A stretch of 58,973 bases of DNA from an uncultured Agathobacter sp. (GTDB taxonomy: Bacteria > Bacillota > Clostridia > Lachnospirales > Lachnospiraceae), in NCBI GenBank assembly GCA_945910395.1, contig CAMDYX010000010.1, positions 1-58,973 on the forward strand, written 5' to 3'. The notes beneath the pieces were generated by a model, which made no database searches, was not told the origin of the DNA, and saw nothing but the letters and a program-made list of their open reading frames with translations. Position 1 is the stretch's first letter. Every line of letters starts with the position of its first letter. Made by a program: the position numbers and the translations under genes. Positions 1-8,100 of this stretch are shown one piece after another.

Positions 1-74
1 TCCAGATTCGCTTTTTTTAGGGTAAAAAAACTGGAATTTGAAAATTCACTTTACGGCATCGTATTTTTTATAAC

Positions 75-103
75 TTGATAATGTAGACAAATCAGGATAT
101 AAT
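75..103 (+). promoter_or_regulatory. Sigma-A-type promoter of the toxin-antitoxin pair
   Basis: A -35 box TTGATA (75-80) and a perfect -10 box TATAAT (98-103) are separated by exactly 17 bp. They lie about 30 bp upstream of the antitoxin start, which is preceded by GGAGG. I see nothing assignable in bases 1-74 beyond AT-rich sequence that may hold the terminator of an upstream gene. Confidence 0.75.
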
Positions 104-131
104 ATGACTATAAGAAAGCGGAGGTATTTTT

Positions 132-410
132 ATGCATACATTACAGGAAACAATTCGACCATCGGCAGATTTGAGAAATCATTACAGTGAAATTTCAAGA
201 CATTGCAGGGAAGAAAATGAAGCAGTCATTATAACAGTCAATGGACGTGGCGATACTGTCTCTTTATCATATGAGGAATACAAGAGGATGAAGTCCAGAA
301 TTGAACTTTTGGAAATCCTTGCGGAAGCAGAAGATGATGTAAAGAATGGAAGAGTAGCACCGATAAGCGAGACCTTTGATGATTTAAGACAGATGCTGCG
401 GGAGGAATAG
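132..410 (+). CDS. Phd/YefM-family antitoxin
   Basis: A 92-residue protein matching the Phd/YefM antitoxin pattern. The N-terminal part (about residues 8-55) has the typical sequence in which a short DNA-binding segment (ADLRNHYSEI) is followed by a beta strand reading VIITVNGRGDTVSLSYEEY. The acidic C-terminal part is the usual toxin-wrapping tail. Antitoxins of this family bind their partner toxin and repress the shared promoter. The gene lies directly after a strong promoter and ends 4 bases before the toxin start, so the two genes are almost certainly co-transcribed and translationally coupled. The start ATG has a GGAGG site 8 bp upstream. Family assignment is from sequence pattern; which RelE/ParE subtype it neutralises is inferred only from the neighbour. 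Confidence 0.85.
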   Translation: MHTLQETIRPSADLRNHYSEISRHCREENEAVIITVNGRGDTVSLSYEEYKRMKSRIELLEILAEAEDDVKNGRVAPISETFDDLRQMLREE

Positions 411-414
411 GATT

Positions 415-732
415 TTGAAATATAAGGTTATTCGCACGGAAACAGCAGATGCACAGATTCGTAAAATCATTTTACATGTAGCTGAAAATTTTGGAACGGA
501 CGTTGCTCTTAAGAAACTCGATGAATTGGAGCAGAGTATTCTTGATTTGGGAATTTTCCCATTAAAAGGTGTAGATCCTCGTTATCTTGTGCTGAAAAGA
601 CAGGGCTACAAAGTATTGATACTTGAGAAAAATCTTGTGTTCTACAAGATTGATGAAGAAAAAAAGGAAGTCATCGTTTATGCCGTTGTAGACCAGAGAC
701 AGGATTATTTAAATATCATCAGGGGATTATAA
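415..732 (+). CDS. RelE/ParE-family toxin
   Basis: A 105-residue protein with a TTG start placed right after the antitoxin stop; the antitoxin's last codons (GGGAGGAATAG) supply the ribosome-binding site. The fold pattern is that of the RelE/ParE superfamily: N-terminal strand (KYKVIRTETADAQI), two helices, then strands reading YKVLILEKNLVFYKID and VIVYAVVDQRQDY, ending with the usual short C-terminal tail. RelE members cleave ribosome-bound mRNA and ParE members poison gyrase. The strongly conserved VDQRQDY ending is common in ParE/RelE-like toxins of Firmicutes, but the target cannot be decided here. The pair is intact and not obviously linked to the downstream kinase. Confidence 0.85.
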   Translation: MKYKVIRTETADAQIRKIILHVAENFGTDVALKKLDELEQSILDLGIFPLKGVDPRYLVLKRQGYKVLILEKNLVFYKIDEEKKEVIVYAVVDQRQDYLNIIRGL

Positions 733-912
733 AAATATCTATGGAATGGAAACTGTAAAGAATGTAAATGGTGTACTTTATCTAATTGTGGTTGGGTGTG
801 CGCAAATCAAAAAAAATTTACTTTGAAGAAGATGAAGATAGAAATTATAAGTTCCACCAGTCATAGAAACAGCGTTTATGGTGTTCTGTATAACAGAAGA
901 GGAGTAGGGGAA

Positions 913-2658
913 ATGCAAAAGGAAATAAAAAATATAGCTTCCGTGCTATATTTTGCAGCGCTTTTTTTGACAGTAGTGATGCTTTTTCTCATTGGTATCA
1001 ACGAAAAAAGCGAGAAATACCAGGCAAGAGCGGATCTTGGTTATGAAATTATAGAGGAGTATGAATGTCTGGAAGTGGAGGATTCAAGCACACCGGTAGG
1101 AATCAAAAAAATCTACACCTGGACATTGCCTGAAAGTATACAGTCAGATACCTCTCTGGCATTTTATTTTGTTCATCAGTATGTGCGGGTCTATCTGGGG
1201 GATGAGCTGGTTTGCAGCGTTTTTCCGGAATCAGGAACGAGGATCGGAAAAACACTTGGATGTGACTGGGTGGCGGTTCCGCTTTATCAGGAGGATGCAA
1301 AAAAGCAGGTAAAGGTAGAGATCATTCCTGTTTATGAAGCCAGCGTTAATCGGACAGTAACCTTTTTTGTGGGTTCCAAGCTCAGCATCTATCGTGCACA
1401 GGCTCAGAAGGATAAATGGCAGATCATCTTAAGTCTGGCATCCGTGATCATCGGTGTGGTTTTTCTTGGTATAGCAGTTTACTATATGTTCGGGAGAAAA
1501 CAGAACAAAAATTTGCTGGCCTTAGGAGCCTTTTCACTTATGCTGGGAATCTGGAGGCTGACGGATACCTGGTTTTCACCGCTGCTCTTTCCGGGAAAAC
1601 CAACCCTTCTTTTTTACCTGTCCGTTACAATGCTGATGATTGGAGTAGTACCGCTTCTTAAAATACTGCAGGCATACCTGTATGAAAAAGAATATGTGCT
1701 GATTGATATCTGCTGTGCTTTTTATGCAGTATTAAGTATCCTTCTGGTGGGAATCCAGATGCTTGGACTTGCAGATATCAGAGAAAACCTGATTATCATC
1801 CACATTATGATTCTGACAGGAGTGTTGATTGCAATCGGCTTAGAGATATATGACAGAATTGTATACAAAAAGGGTAAAAGTAAGGGAATCTTATGGATCT
1901 GCGCTATCGGAGCCGTATTGGATGTGGCGGCCTATTACATAAAAGGGAATTCCATAGGGTTATTCTTTTCATTGCTGGCATTTCAGATTTATATCCTGTG
2001 CACGGGAATCCTTTCCATCAGAGAATATGTCCTATGGGAAAAGAAGATTTCCGAGCAGGAGGCGGAGCTGATGGAAAGCAGGGTGGCTATCATGTTAAGC
2101 CAGATTCAGCCCCACTTTTTGTATAATTCATTAACCAGTATCTCTTACCTCTGCGGAAAAGATCCGGCAGCTGCAAAACACGCAATCAATGATTTTGCAG
2201 ATTATCTCAGGGGAAATATGGATTCCCTGAAACAGAAAACACCTGTTCCGTTTGAAATGGAATTAAAGCATGTTCAGATTTATCTTTCCCTGGAAAAAAT
2301 GAGGTTTGAGGAGGAATTGCAGATCGAATATGACATTAAAGTAAAAGAGTTTCGTATACCATCTCTAACGATGCAGCCCTTGGTGGAAAATGCGGTAAAA
2401 CACGGCGTAGGAAAATCCCCGGACGGAGGGAAGGTAGTCATCTCAACAAGAGAAAAGGAGAATTGCTATGAGGTAATTGTTGAGGACAACGGAGTAGGAT
2501 TTGATGTCAACAAAATACAGGAGGATGGGAAAACGCATATTGGAATTGCAAATGTAAGAAGCAGACTGTGGGAGATGAGCCGGGCTACGTTAGATATTGT
2601 AAGCGCAGAGGGGAAAGGAACCACGGCCACCATCACGATACCAAAGAATAAATCTTGA
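913..2658 (+). CDS. 7TM-type sensor histidine kinase (LytS/YesM-like)
   Basis: A membrane histidine kinase of 581 residues when started at ATG 913, which has GGAGTAGGGG just upstream. The open frame extends back to a GTG at 796, but those 39 residues do not look like a signal anchor and lack a good ribosome site. Order of parts: an N-terminal transmembrane helix (residues about 8-28), an extracytoplasmic region (about 30-175), a block of about seven to eight transmembrane helices (about 180-375), then a His_kinase dimerisation segment with phospho-acceptor His401 in QPHFLYNSL, and an ATPase domain with the N-box PLVENAVKHG and a DNGVGF box. This is the LytS/YesM class, which normally pairs with a regulator encoded nearby. 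The only candidate partner on this side is the SARP-type response regulator at 4062-4868, separated by the B12 cassette. The extracytoplasmic ligand is unknown. Confidence 0.85.
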   Translation: MQKEIKNIASVLYFAALFLTVVMLFLIGINEKSEKYQARADLGYEIIEEYECLEVEDSSTPVGIKKIYTWTLPESIQSDTSLAFYFVHQYVRVYLGDELVCSVFPESGTRIGKTLGCDWVAVPLYQEDAKKQVKVEIIPVYEASVNRTVTFFVGSKLSIYRAQAQKDKWQIILSLASVIIGVVFLGIAVYYMFGRKQNKNLLALGAFSLMLGIWRLTDTWFSPLLFPGKPTLLFYLSVTMLMIGVVPLLKILQAYLYEKEYVLIDICCAFYAVLSILLVGIQMLGLADIRENLIIIHIMILTGVLIAIGLEIYDRIVYKKGKSKGILWICAIGAVLDVAAYYIKGNSIGLFFSLLAFQIYILCTGILSIREYVLWEKKISEQEAELMESRVAIMLSQIQPHFLYNSLTSISYLCGKDPAAAKHAINDFADYLRGNMDSLKQKTPVPFEMELKHVQIYLSLEKMRFEEELQIEYDIKVKEFRIPSLTMQPLVENAVKHGVGKSPDGGKVVISTREKENCYEVIVEDNGVGFDVNKIQEDGKTHIGIANVRSRLWEMSRATLDIVSAEGKGTTATITIPKNKS

Positions 2659-2698
2659 CAAAATAGCTCTTTATGTGATAGAACTTACTACGAAAAAA

Positions 2699-2870
2699 GC
2701 GATAGGTGTCGAAGCGCGTATGCGGCTTCGGTGAAAAGGGAAACAGGTGAAAGGCCTGTGCGAACTCGTCACTGTATATAGCGATAAGAACGAATCATAA
2801 GCGAAAGCTTAGCCACTGGAAACGGGAAGGCGATTTGTTTTAGCTGTAAGCCAGGAGACCTGCCTATTTG
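2699..2870 (+). ncRNA. Cobalamin riboswitch (aptamer)
   Basis: The sequence carries the hallmark blocks of the cobalamin (AdoCbl-type) aptamer in the right order: GATAGGTGTCG at 2701, GGTGAAAAGGGAA near 2730, a GCGAACTCGTCACTG block (2760-2774), GCCACTG (2812-2818), and the B12 box AAGCCAGGAGACCTGCC (2848-2864). About 100 bases downstream an intrinsic terminator (2968-3000) serves as the expression platform, so binding of a cobalamin most likely ends transcription. A further pairing, CTATTTGA (2864-2871) with TCAAATAG (near 2907-2914), could be part of the switch. It controls the DUF4430 and ECF S-component genes directly downstream, which argues that both act in B12 or corrinoid uptake. Confidence 0.93.
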
Positions 2871-2967
2871 AATGACTATAATAAGCCACGAGTAATTGGT
2901 TTGCAGTCAAATAGATGTCCATCAGCAAAATTCGAAAAGGAATTTTGTTTTCTATTTGTGCGATTAT

Positions 2968-3000
2968 AGCTCCCGGCCTATTAGGTCAGGGAGCTTTTTA
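2968..3000 (+). terminator. Riboswitch-controlled intrinsic terminator
   Basis: The stem AGCTCCC/GGGAGCT, extended by GGCCT/AGGTC around a short loop, is followed by a T-run (TTTTTA). It lies between the cobalamin aptamer and the first gene of the cassette, as expected for transcriptional control. The 5' half of the stem is the part an antiterminator would have to capture. Confidence 0.88.
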
Positions 3001-3025
3001 TTATAAAAGAAAGAGGTAAAAAATC

Positions 3026-3445
3026 ATGAAAAAGAGTACCAAAATTACAATTGCAGTCCTTGCAGCAGTTGTTGTTATCGCAGCATTTGTGGGCGTATAT
3101 TTCGTCTTCGGACCCAAGACAACACAGGGTGCAAAAGCGATTACCGTAGAAGTTGTGGATAACAATGGAGAAACAACAACCTACGAGACAAGAACCGATG
3201 CGGAATATTTAAGACAGGCATTGGAAGAGCTGGATGCTGCAACGGATTTTGCAATTGCAGGAGAAGAGTCTGATTACGGTCTTTATATCACAACCGTAAA
3301 TGGAATTACAGCTGATTACAATGCAGATGGAGCATACTGGTCTGTTTATGTAAATGGAGAATACGGTATGTATGGCGTTGATACACAGCCGGTAACAGAT
3401 GGTGATGCATACAGCATCGTATATGAGGTTTATGTTGCAGAATAA
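3026..3445 (+). CDS. DUF4430 (transcobalamin-like) membrane-anchored protein
   Basis: A 139-residue protein with an uncleaved-looking N-terminal anchor (KITIAVLAAVVVIAAFVGVYFVFG, about residues 6-29; no lipobox cysteine) and an external domain of about 100 residues. The domain ends in the DUF4430 signature, with GAYWSVYVNGEYG followed by VTDGDAYSIVYE. DUF4430 resembles the C-terminal corrinoid-contacting domain of transcobalamin and intrinsic factor. Together with the B12 riboswitch in front and an ECF S-component behind (overlap 14 bp), this makes an extracellular cobalamin-capturing subunit the best reading. Direct binding is inferred, not shown. Start ATG 3026 has AAAGAGG upstream. Confidence 0.82.
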   Translation: MKKSTKITIAVLAAVVVIAAFVGVYFVFGPKTTQGAKAITVEVVDNNGETTTYETRTDAEYLRQALEELDAATDFAIAGEESDYGLYITTVNGITADYNADGAYWSVYVNGEYGMYGVDTQPVTDGDAYSIVYEVYVAE

Positions 3446-3944
3446 GAAAGCATTTTTTTCAGTAAAAGACATAGCGGTGATCGGCATGATGACCGCTATG
3501 CTGGAAGCCGTAAAAATCGCATTGCAGGCGGTTCCGAATGTGGAGCTGGTTACCCTGCTTATCATATTGTTTACCCTTTTTTTAGGGTGGAAAACGCTCA
3601 TCGCAGTCTGGGCATTTGTCGGAATCGAGTGTGTGGTATGGGGAATCGGGCTATGGACCATCATGTATGTATATATATGGCCGATTCTGGTTTTTCTTAC
3701 CCTGCTGCTAAAAAAGGCAAATTCACATTGGGTCTATTGCTTTCTGTCCGGTTTTTTTGGACTGTTTTTTGGAGCGTTCTGCTCCATTCCCTACTTTTTT
3801 ATCGGAGGACCGTCCATGGCAGTCAGCTGGTGGATTTCCGGTATTCCCTATGACATCCTGCACGGTATAAGCAACTTTGTGGTGTGCCTTGTCCTGTTTC
3901 CACCGCTAAATGCCGCACTTGCAAGAATAAAAGCATATTTGTGA
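3432..3944 (+). CDS. ECF transporter S-component, predicted for cobalamin/corrinoid
   Basis: An integral membrane protein of 170 residues from ATG 3432, which overlaps the DUF4430 gene by 14 bp and has GAGG 4 bp upstream; a longer frame to 3399 has no better site. It has about six hydrophobic helices and the ECF-type substrate-specific subunit layout: the short N-terminal helix FSVKDIAVIGMMTAMLEAVK, an internal GW.TLIAVWAFVGIE segment, and near the C-terminus a GIPYDILHGISNFVVCLVLFPPL segment typical of S-components. S-components bind the vitamin and use a shared energising module (EcfA, EcfA', EcfT) usually encoded elsewhere, and no such genes are in this window. The specificity call rests on the cobalamin riboswitch and the DUF4430 partner. 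It belongs to the group that includes CbrT-like cobalamin transporters, but the exact family is uncertain. Confidence 0.8.
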   Translation: MLQNKKAFFSVKDIAVIGMMTAMLEAVKIALQAVPNVELVTLLIILFTLFLGWKTLIAVWAFVGIECVVWGIGLWTIMYVYIWPILVFLTLLLKKANSHWVYCFLSGFFGLFFGAFCSIPYFFIGGPSMAVSWWISGIPYDILHGISNFVVCLVLFPPLNAALARIKAYL

Positions 3945-3967
3945 TCGTGGACAAAGGAAGGTCTCTG

Positions 3968-3996
3968 TTGACGTTTTTTACAGCGAATTATATTAT
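3968..3996 (+). promoter_or_regulatory. Promoter of the SARP-type response regulator
   Basis: A -35 box TTGACG (3968-3973) and a -10 box TATTAT (3991-3996) are separated by 17 bp, about 65 bp before the regulator start. This gives the regulator a promoter outside the B12 riboswitch, so it need not follow cobalamin levels. Confidence 0.65.
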
Positions 3997-4061
3997 GTAA
4001 TACAGATAGAACCTGCGAGCCGGTGGATGGCTCTGCTAATACGTAAGGGGATAGGGCAAAG

Positions 4062-4868
4062 ATGCAGATTATGGCGGTGGATGATGAAAATGCAGCACTT
4101 TCCGTATTGATGGATGCAATTGCGGAGGCAACAACAGAACAATATACAGATATGCATATAGAGGGATTTCGAAGTACAGGTGAAGCGCTTTCGTATGCAA
4201 AGGAGCATGCGTTGGACGTCGCGTTTCTCGATATTGAAATGCGCGAGATGACAGGACTTGAACTGGCAAGAAAGCTGAAAGGTATCTCTCCGAAGATCAA
4301 TATTGTTTTTGTAACAGGGTATTCGGAATATATGAAACAGGCAATTTCACTACATGCCAGCGGTTATCTGACGAAGCCGGTTCGGGCAGAGGATGTGGCA
4401 GCAGAGCTTGACAATCTCCTTCATCCGATAGAGGTTACGGAGGAAATTACAATTCGAACCTTTGGAAATTTTGAGGTACTGTGCAATGGAAAACCCGTTG
4501 AATTTGAGCGCTCCAAAGCAAAGGAACTGCTGGCATATCTTGTCAGCAGAGGTGGCGCTACCGTAACAAGAAAAGAAATTGCCGCGATATTGTTTGAAAA
4601 TCAGGAATATGACAAAAAAACTCAGGATTATATCAGCAAGATTTACCGAAGCCTTCGAATGACGCTGAAAAGTATTCATGCAGAGGATATTCTGATCAAG
4701 GGACGGAATCTGTATGGAGTGGATTTGAGCAAGGTAAACTGCGATTCAATGGATTACCTGAATGGTTTGCCCTATGCAATCAATCTGTTTCAGGGTGAAT
4801 ATATGAGTCAATACAGTTGGGCAGAAGGTATGATCGGAAGATTTATGGATCTGCCGGATAAGGATTGA
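4062..4868 (+). CDS. Response regulator with SARP-type DNA-binding domain
   Basis: A 268-residue two-component regulator. Residues 1-125 are a receiver domain: acidic pair Asp7-Asp8, phospho-acceptor Asp57 in VAFLDIEM, Thr in VTGYSEY, and the conserved Lys in YLTKPV. Residues about 132-228 form an OmpR-like winged helix of the SARP type, beginning ITIRTFGNFEVLCNGKPVEF and including RSKAKELLAYLVSRGG. About 40 further residues (GLPYAINLFQGEYMSQYSWAE) look like the start of a BTAD domain that is cut short compared with full SARPs. Such SAPR-family regulators activate transcription by binding heptameric direct repeats. The likely sensor is the kinase at 913-2658. Both adhesin promoters (5007-5039 and 25264-25296) carry 11-bp-spaced heptamers suited to this DNA-binding domain, so it is the best candidate activator of both. 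A strong terminator follows. Confidence 0.88.
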   Translation: MQIMAVDDENAALSVLMDAIAEATTEQYTDMHIEGFRSTGEALSYAKEHALDVAFLDIEMREMTGLELARKLKGISPKINIVFVTGYSEYMKQAISLHASGYLTKPVRAEDVAAELDNLLHPIEVTEEITIRTFGNFEVLCNGKPVEFERSKAKELLAYLVSRGGATVTRKEIAAILFENQEYDKKTQDYISKIYRSLRMTLKSIHAEDILIKGRNLYGVDLSKVNCDSMDYLNGLPYAINLFQGEYMSQYSWAEGMIGRFMDLPDKD

Positions 4869-4872
4869 AAGA

Positions 4873-4908
4873 GGCTTCCACCAATCTGGTGGAAGCCTTA
4901 TTTTTTTA
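4873..4908 (+). terminator. Intrinsic terminator after the response regulator
   Basis: A perfect 11-bp stem (AGGCTTCCACC/GGTGGAAGCCT) with a 5-base loop is followed by a T-rich run. It separates the regulator from the giant surface-protein operon, so that operon needs its own promoter. Confidence 0.93.
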
Positions 4909-5006
4909 TGTTCATTTTTCTTTTTGTACTATTTTGAAGGTAAAAATTTGGCTGGTACCTAAAATTCATGAAAATGAGGCGATTTTTCCTACTTTTCTCC
5001 TATTTT

Positions 5007-5039
5007 GTCCCATTTCTGTCCCATATGGAATGGTAGAAT
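5007..5039 (+). promoter_or_regulatory. Activator-dependent promoter of the giant surface-protein operon
   Basis: Two identical heptamers GTCCCAT (5007-5013 and 5018-5024) lie 11 bp apart and are followed after 9 bp by a -10 box TAGAAT (5034-5039). No acceptable -35 exists at the 17-bp position (CATTTC). Weaker copies (CTCCTAT at 4997-5003 and CCTAC near 4988-4992) continue the periodicity upstream. The same arrangement, 33 bp from first heptamer to end of -10, recurs at 25264-25296. The geometry fits a SARP-type activator bound in place of the -35. The promoter call is inference from sequence. Confidence 0.7.
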
Positions 5040-5135
5040 ACAAAAAAACTATACTTTTACGAAAATGAAAACGATAATTGCCTCTTTAAAGGGGAAAAAC
5101 ATAGATTATTCGGGATTTGTATTAGGAGACAAAAG

Positions 5136-8100
5136 ATGAAAAGAAAATTCAAAGAGAGAATGAAAAGAGCAATTGTGAAGCTGTTGGCGGCATCCATGGT
5201 TATCGGCTGTTTCGATGGCTTAAGCTTTGGTGGAGGAAGCAAAGAAAAATTAAATGTACTGGCTGATAATGGTATTATTACCAATAATCAGGTAAGTGAG
5301 CATTTGCCTACAGACTATACGATTGCCTATAGAGCAGATTTGACACCAAGTAATTCTACTGTGCCAATTGGGGATTCGGTTATCTTTGTACCAAATGGAT
5401 ATTCGGCAGGAGATACCACCAAAATCTATGGCAGTGTACCGGCGGGCTCTGCGGTCTTACGGCACGTTTCCTATCAGGATATCTGGTCGCTGATTTATAC
5501 CTATGACAGTGATACATTTGCCGTATGGGTAGACCGCTCGGCAGAGGGCTTTGATGATTGCGTTACCGGTGATCTTAGAAATAATTTCACATCTTACTAT
5601 TGTAGCGGTGGTGTGGTAGAGGACTTAAAGGGACGCACTTATGTGATGGATAAGGTGCCTTATTACCAGCAGGTTAAGATAGAACTAAAAAGAAATGGGG
5701 TTTCATGGTACTTAAAGGATAAATCCGAAGATACCACAGAAGAAATCCAGGAGAATATTGATGTATATTTGAAAGCTGATGGAAGATATTTTCCATTAAC
5801 CAATAATGGAGGTGGAACCTTCACCAGCGATTATGTCATGGCGGGAACCTATGAAATCTGGGTTAACTACAGCGGAGAAGATGTAAATACCTTTTACACA
5901 ATTACAGTAAAAGATACCATGTCTACCTATGTTCCGGAAGGCGGTGTAAAAAAGGAAGAAGCATCCGGAAACTGCAATGGAAAAAACTATTCAGTAAAAA
6001 GGGTAGATGGCAGTTGGGCTTTTTGTAGTGAAAATACATATTTGGCAACGGTTGAGTATGAAGACAAATTAGTAAATCTTTGTGTCCTAGAGAACTTTAA
6101 ATCAGGAAGCTCTTACGAGTGGGTACAGGGACTGTATGATGAAGCAAATGTAAAACCAACTGAAACTAAAAACCCGGATTACGTTCAGGTTTACAATCGT
6201 CTGTCTGGAGATGTTGGAGGATATCTGGAAGATATAACAAAGAATGTCTATAAAACGGACGAGAATCTGAATAAGGGTTATTATCTGAAAGCCATGAGTC
6301 TACAGGATTATCAGCGATACGATATCTATCTGGATTTGTATGGTGCCAATACAAAGACTGATGCGTTTGTGTATAATGGAACAGCTTCAAAAAGCGATAA
6401 TAGTGGTAGAAGTCCGGCAAACGTAAATCTGGTTCAGGTGCAGTTAAATATCCGTTCAGATAAAGATAGAACCGCCTTACAGGATGCTTTTGTAACCTTA
6501 CGAAACGAGGATGGCTGTGATGTGGCATTTCTGCAATACAATCAGGAGGCAACAGACAAGGCAAATGGTGAAAATAGCCCCTATAAAAATAGTATGGGAG
6601 ATAAGCAAATCTATTCCTACACTGCTCTTATGTTGCCGGGTACTGAAACCTACGATGTATTTGTGGATGAGCAGGATGTGCAGATAAAATTAGGCCCTAG
6701 CGATTCTGATATCAATACACGTATGGGGATAGTGGATTTCTATGCTCTGACGGTTCCTGTTTCTTTGGATAAGAAGTCTTGTGATCAGGCAGATATTACA
6801 GCTACGAACGGAGTACAGAAATACACCCTTCATACGGAAAAAGATGAGAATGGCACTCTTAAGACGGAAACGGTAGATGGCTATACCTATGCCCTCTGGG
6901 TGGCAGATGTGTTTAAAAACCCGAATGCACGGGTATATACGGTAAAAATTAATCCTTCCATTGATGATGGCGATGTTTTATCTGTACGTAATGACGGAGA
7001 CCATAAGTTGGCGGGACAGAAGTATTATAGTGTGAACTTCATGCAGAGTGCTGAGGAAAATGCGGCTGTCCATCGTCCACAACGTGTAGAGGAGGGCTCT
7101 ACTGCAATCAAACCGGAAAATCCATATAAGAGAGGAAGCAGCTTTGACAGTTGGGTAAAACGTGGGGAAAGCACTGCTTATGATTTCTCCAATCCGATTT
7201 TAAATACTACCAGAATAGATCCAATCTTCAATGAACCTGCGGTATTCATTAATGGATTCTTACGTACCGACAAGTTTGGTAATTTCCAACCGGATGGTAC
7301 CTGCTTTACGTTGCCGAATCTGACCTTATTTGGCTTTTCAGCAGAGGACGACGCTATTCGAAGCATGCTGGTGGAAGTCAGCAATATGGAGCAGATTATC
7401 ATTAAGCCAACTGATGCAGTTGCGACATCTCTTTCCCAGGGAAGCGGAGTGGCTCTTACTTCTGTTCCTGCATCCGAAGGCTATGAAGTCGGAACAAAAT
7501 CTTCAAATTCCAAAACCGTGTCAATCTATTTCATGACACCGGTGTCTGTGTTAAAAGCACAGAATTACATTCGTGATAACTTTATTTTTATTCCGCAGAA
7601 GGATGAGAATGGGAAAAATCTGACCAGTGAAGTGCGTGTGTCTGCGTCAGACGATAACATGAATACCACACCTTCTACAAACAGTGTTTCAGTAAATGTA
7701 TACAATCAGACCTGGCAGCCAATCAGCGGTGGAGTCAGATACAATTCGACACTTTATTCCGGATACTATTATCTGACAGGAAATCCAACCTATTATCCCA
7801 GCGGATCTCCGTCCAGTGGTTTAAATATCAGCGGATCGGTATACATTTATCTCAATGGATATACCTTAACCAGCAAAGGCTCTGATGGTAGCGGAACTAC
7901 GCCGGGGGGAGCCGGTATTCGTGTGCCCGGCGGCAGTTACCTGTATGTGATTGGACGCGGTACGGTAAAAGCAACCGGTGGTAGAGCCGGAAATGGTTCA
8001 AGCGGAAGCAGCGGTAGCGGCAGCGGAAATACCGGTGGTAGCGGTGGCTCCGGTGGTGGCGGCGCCGGTGCAGGTATCGGTACAGCCGGTGGCTCCGGTG

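Noticed and set aside
796-912. GTG 796 as start of the histidine kinase
   Set aside because: The extra 39 residues precede the membrane anchor, have no ribosome site, and ATG 913 has GGAGTAGGGG in place.
3209-3664. 151-residue minus-strand open frame across the DUF4430 and S-component genes
   Set aside because: Its composition (Cys/Ile/Ser-rich) is that of an antisense shadow of two supported genes under a riboswitch.
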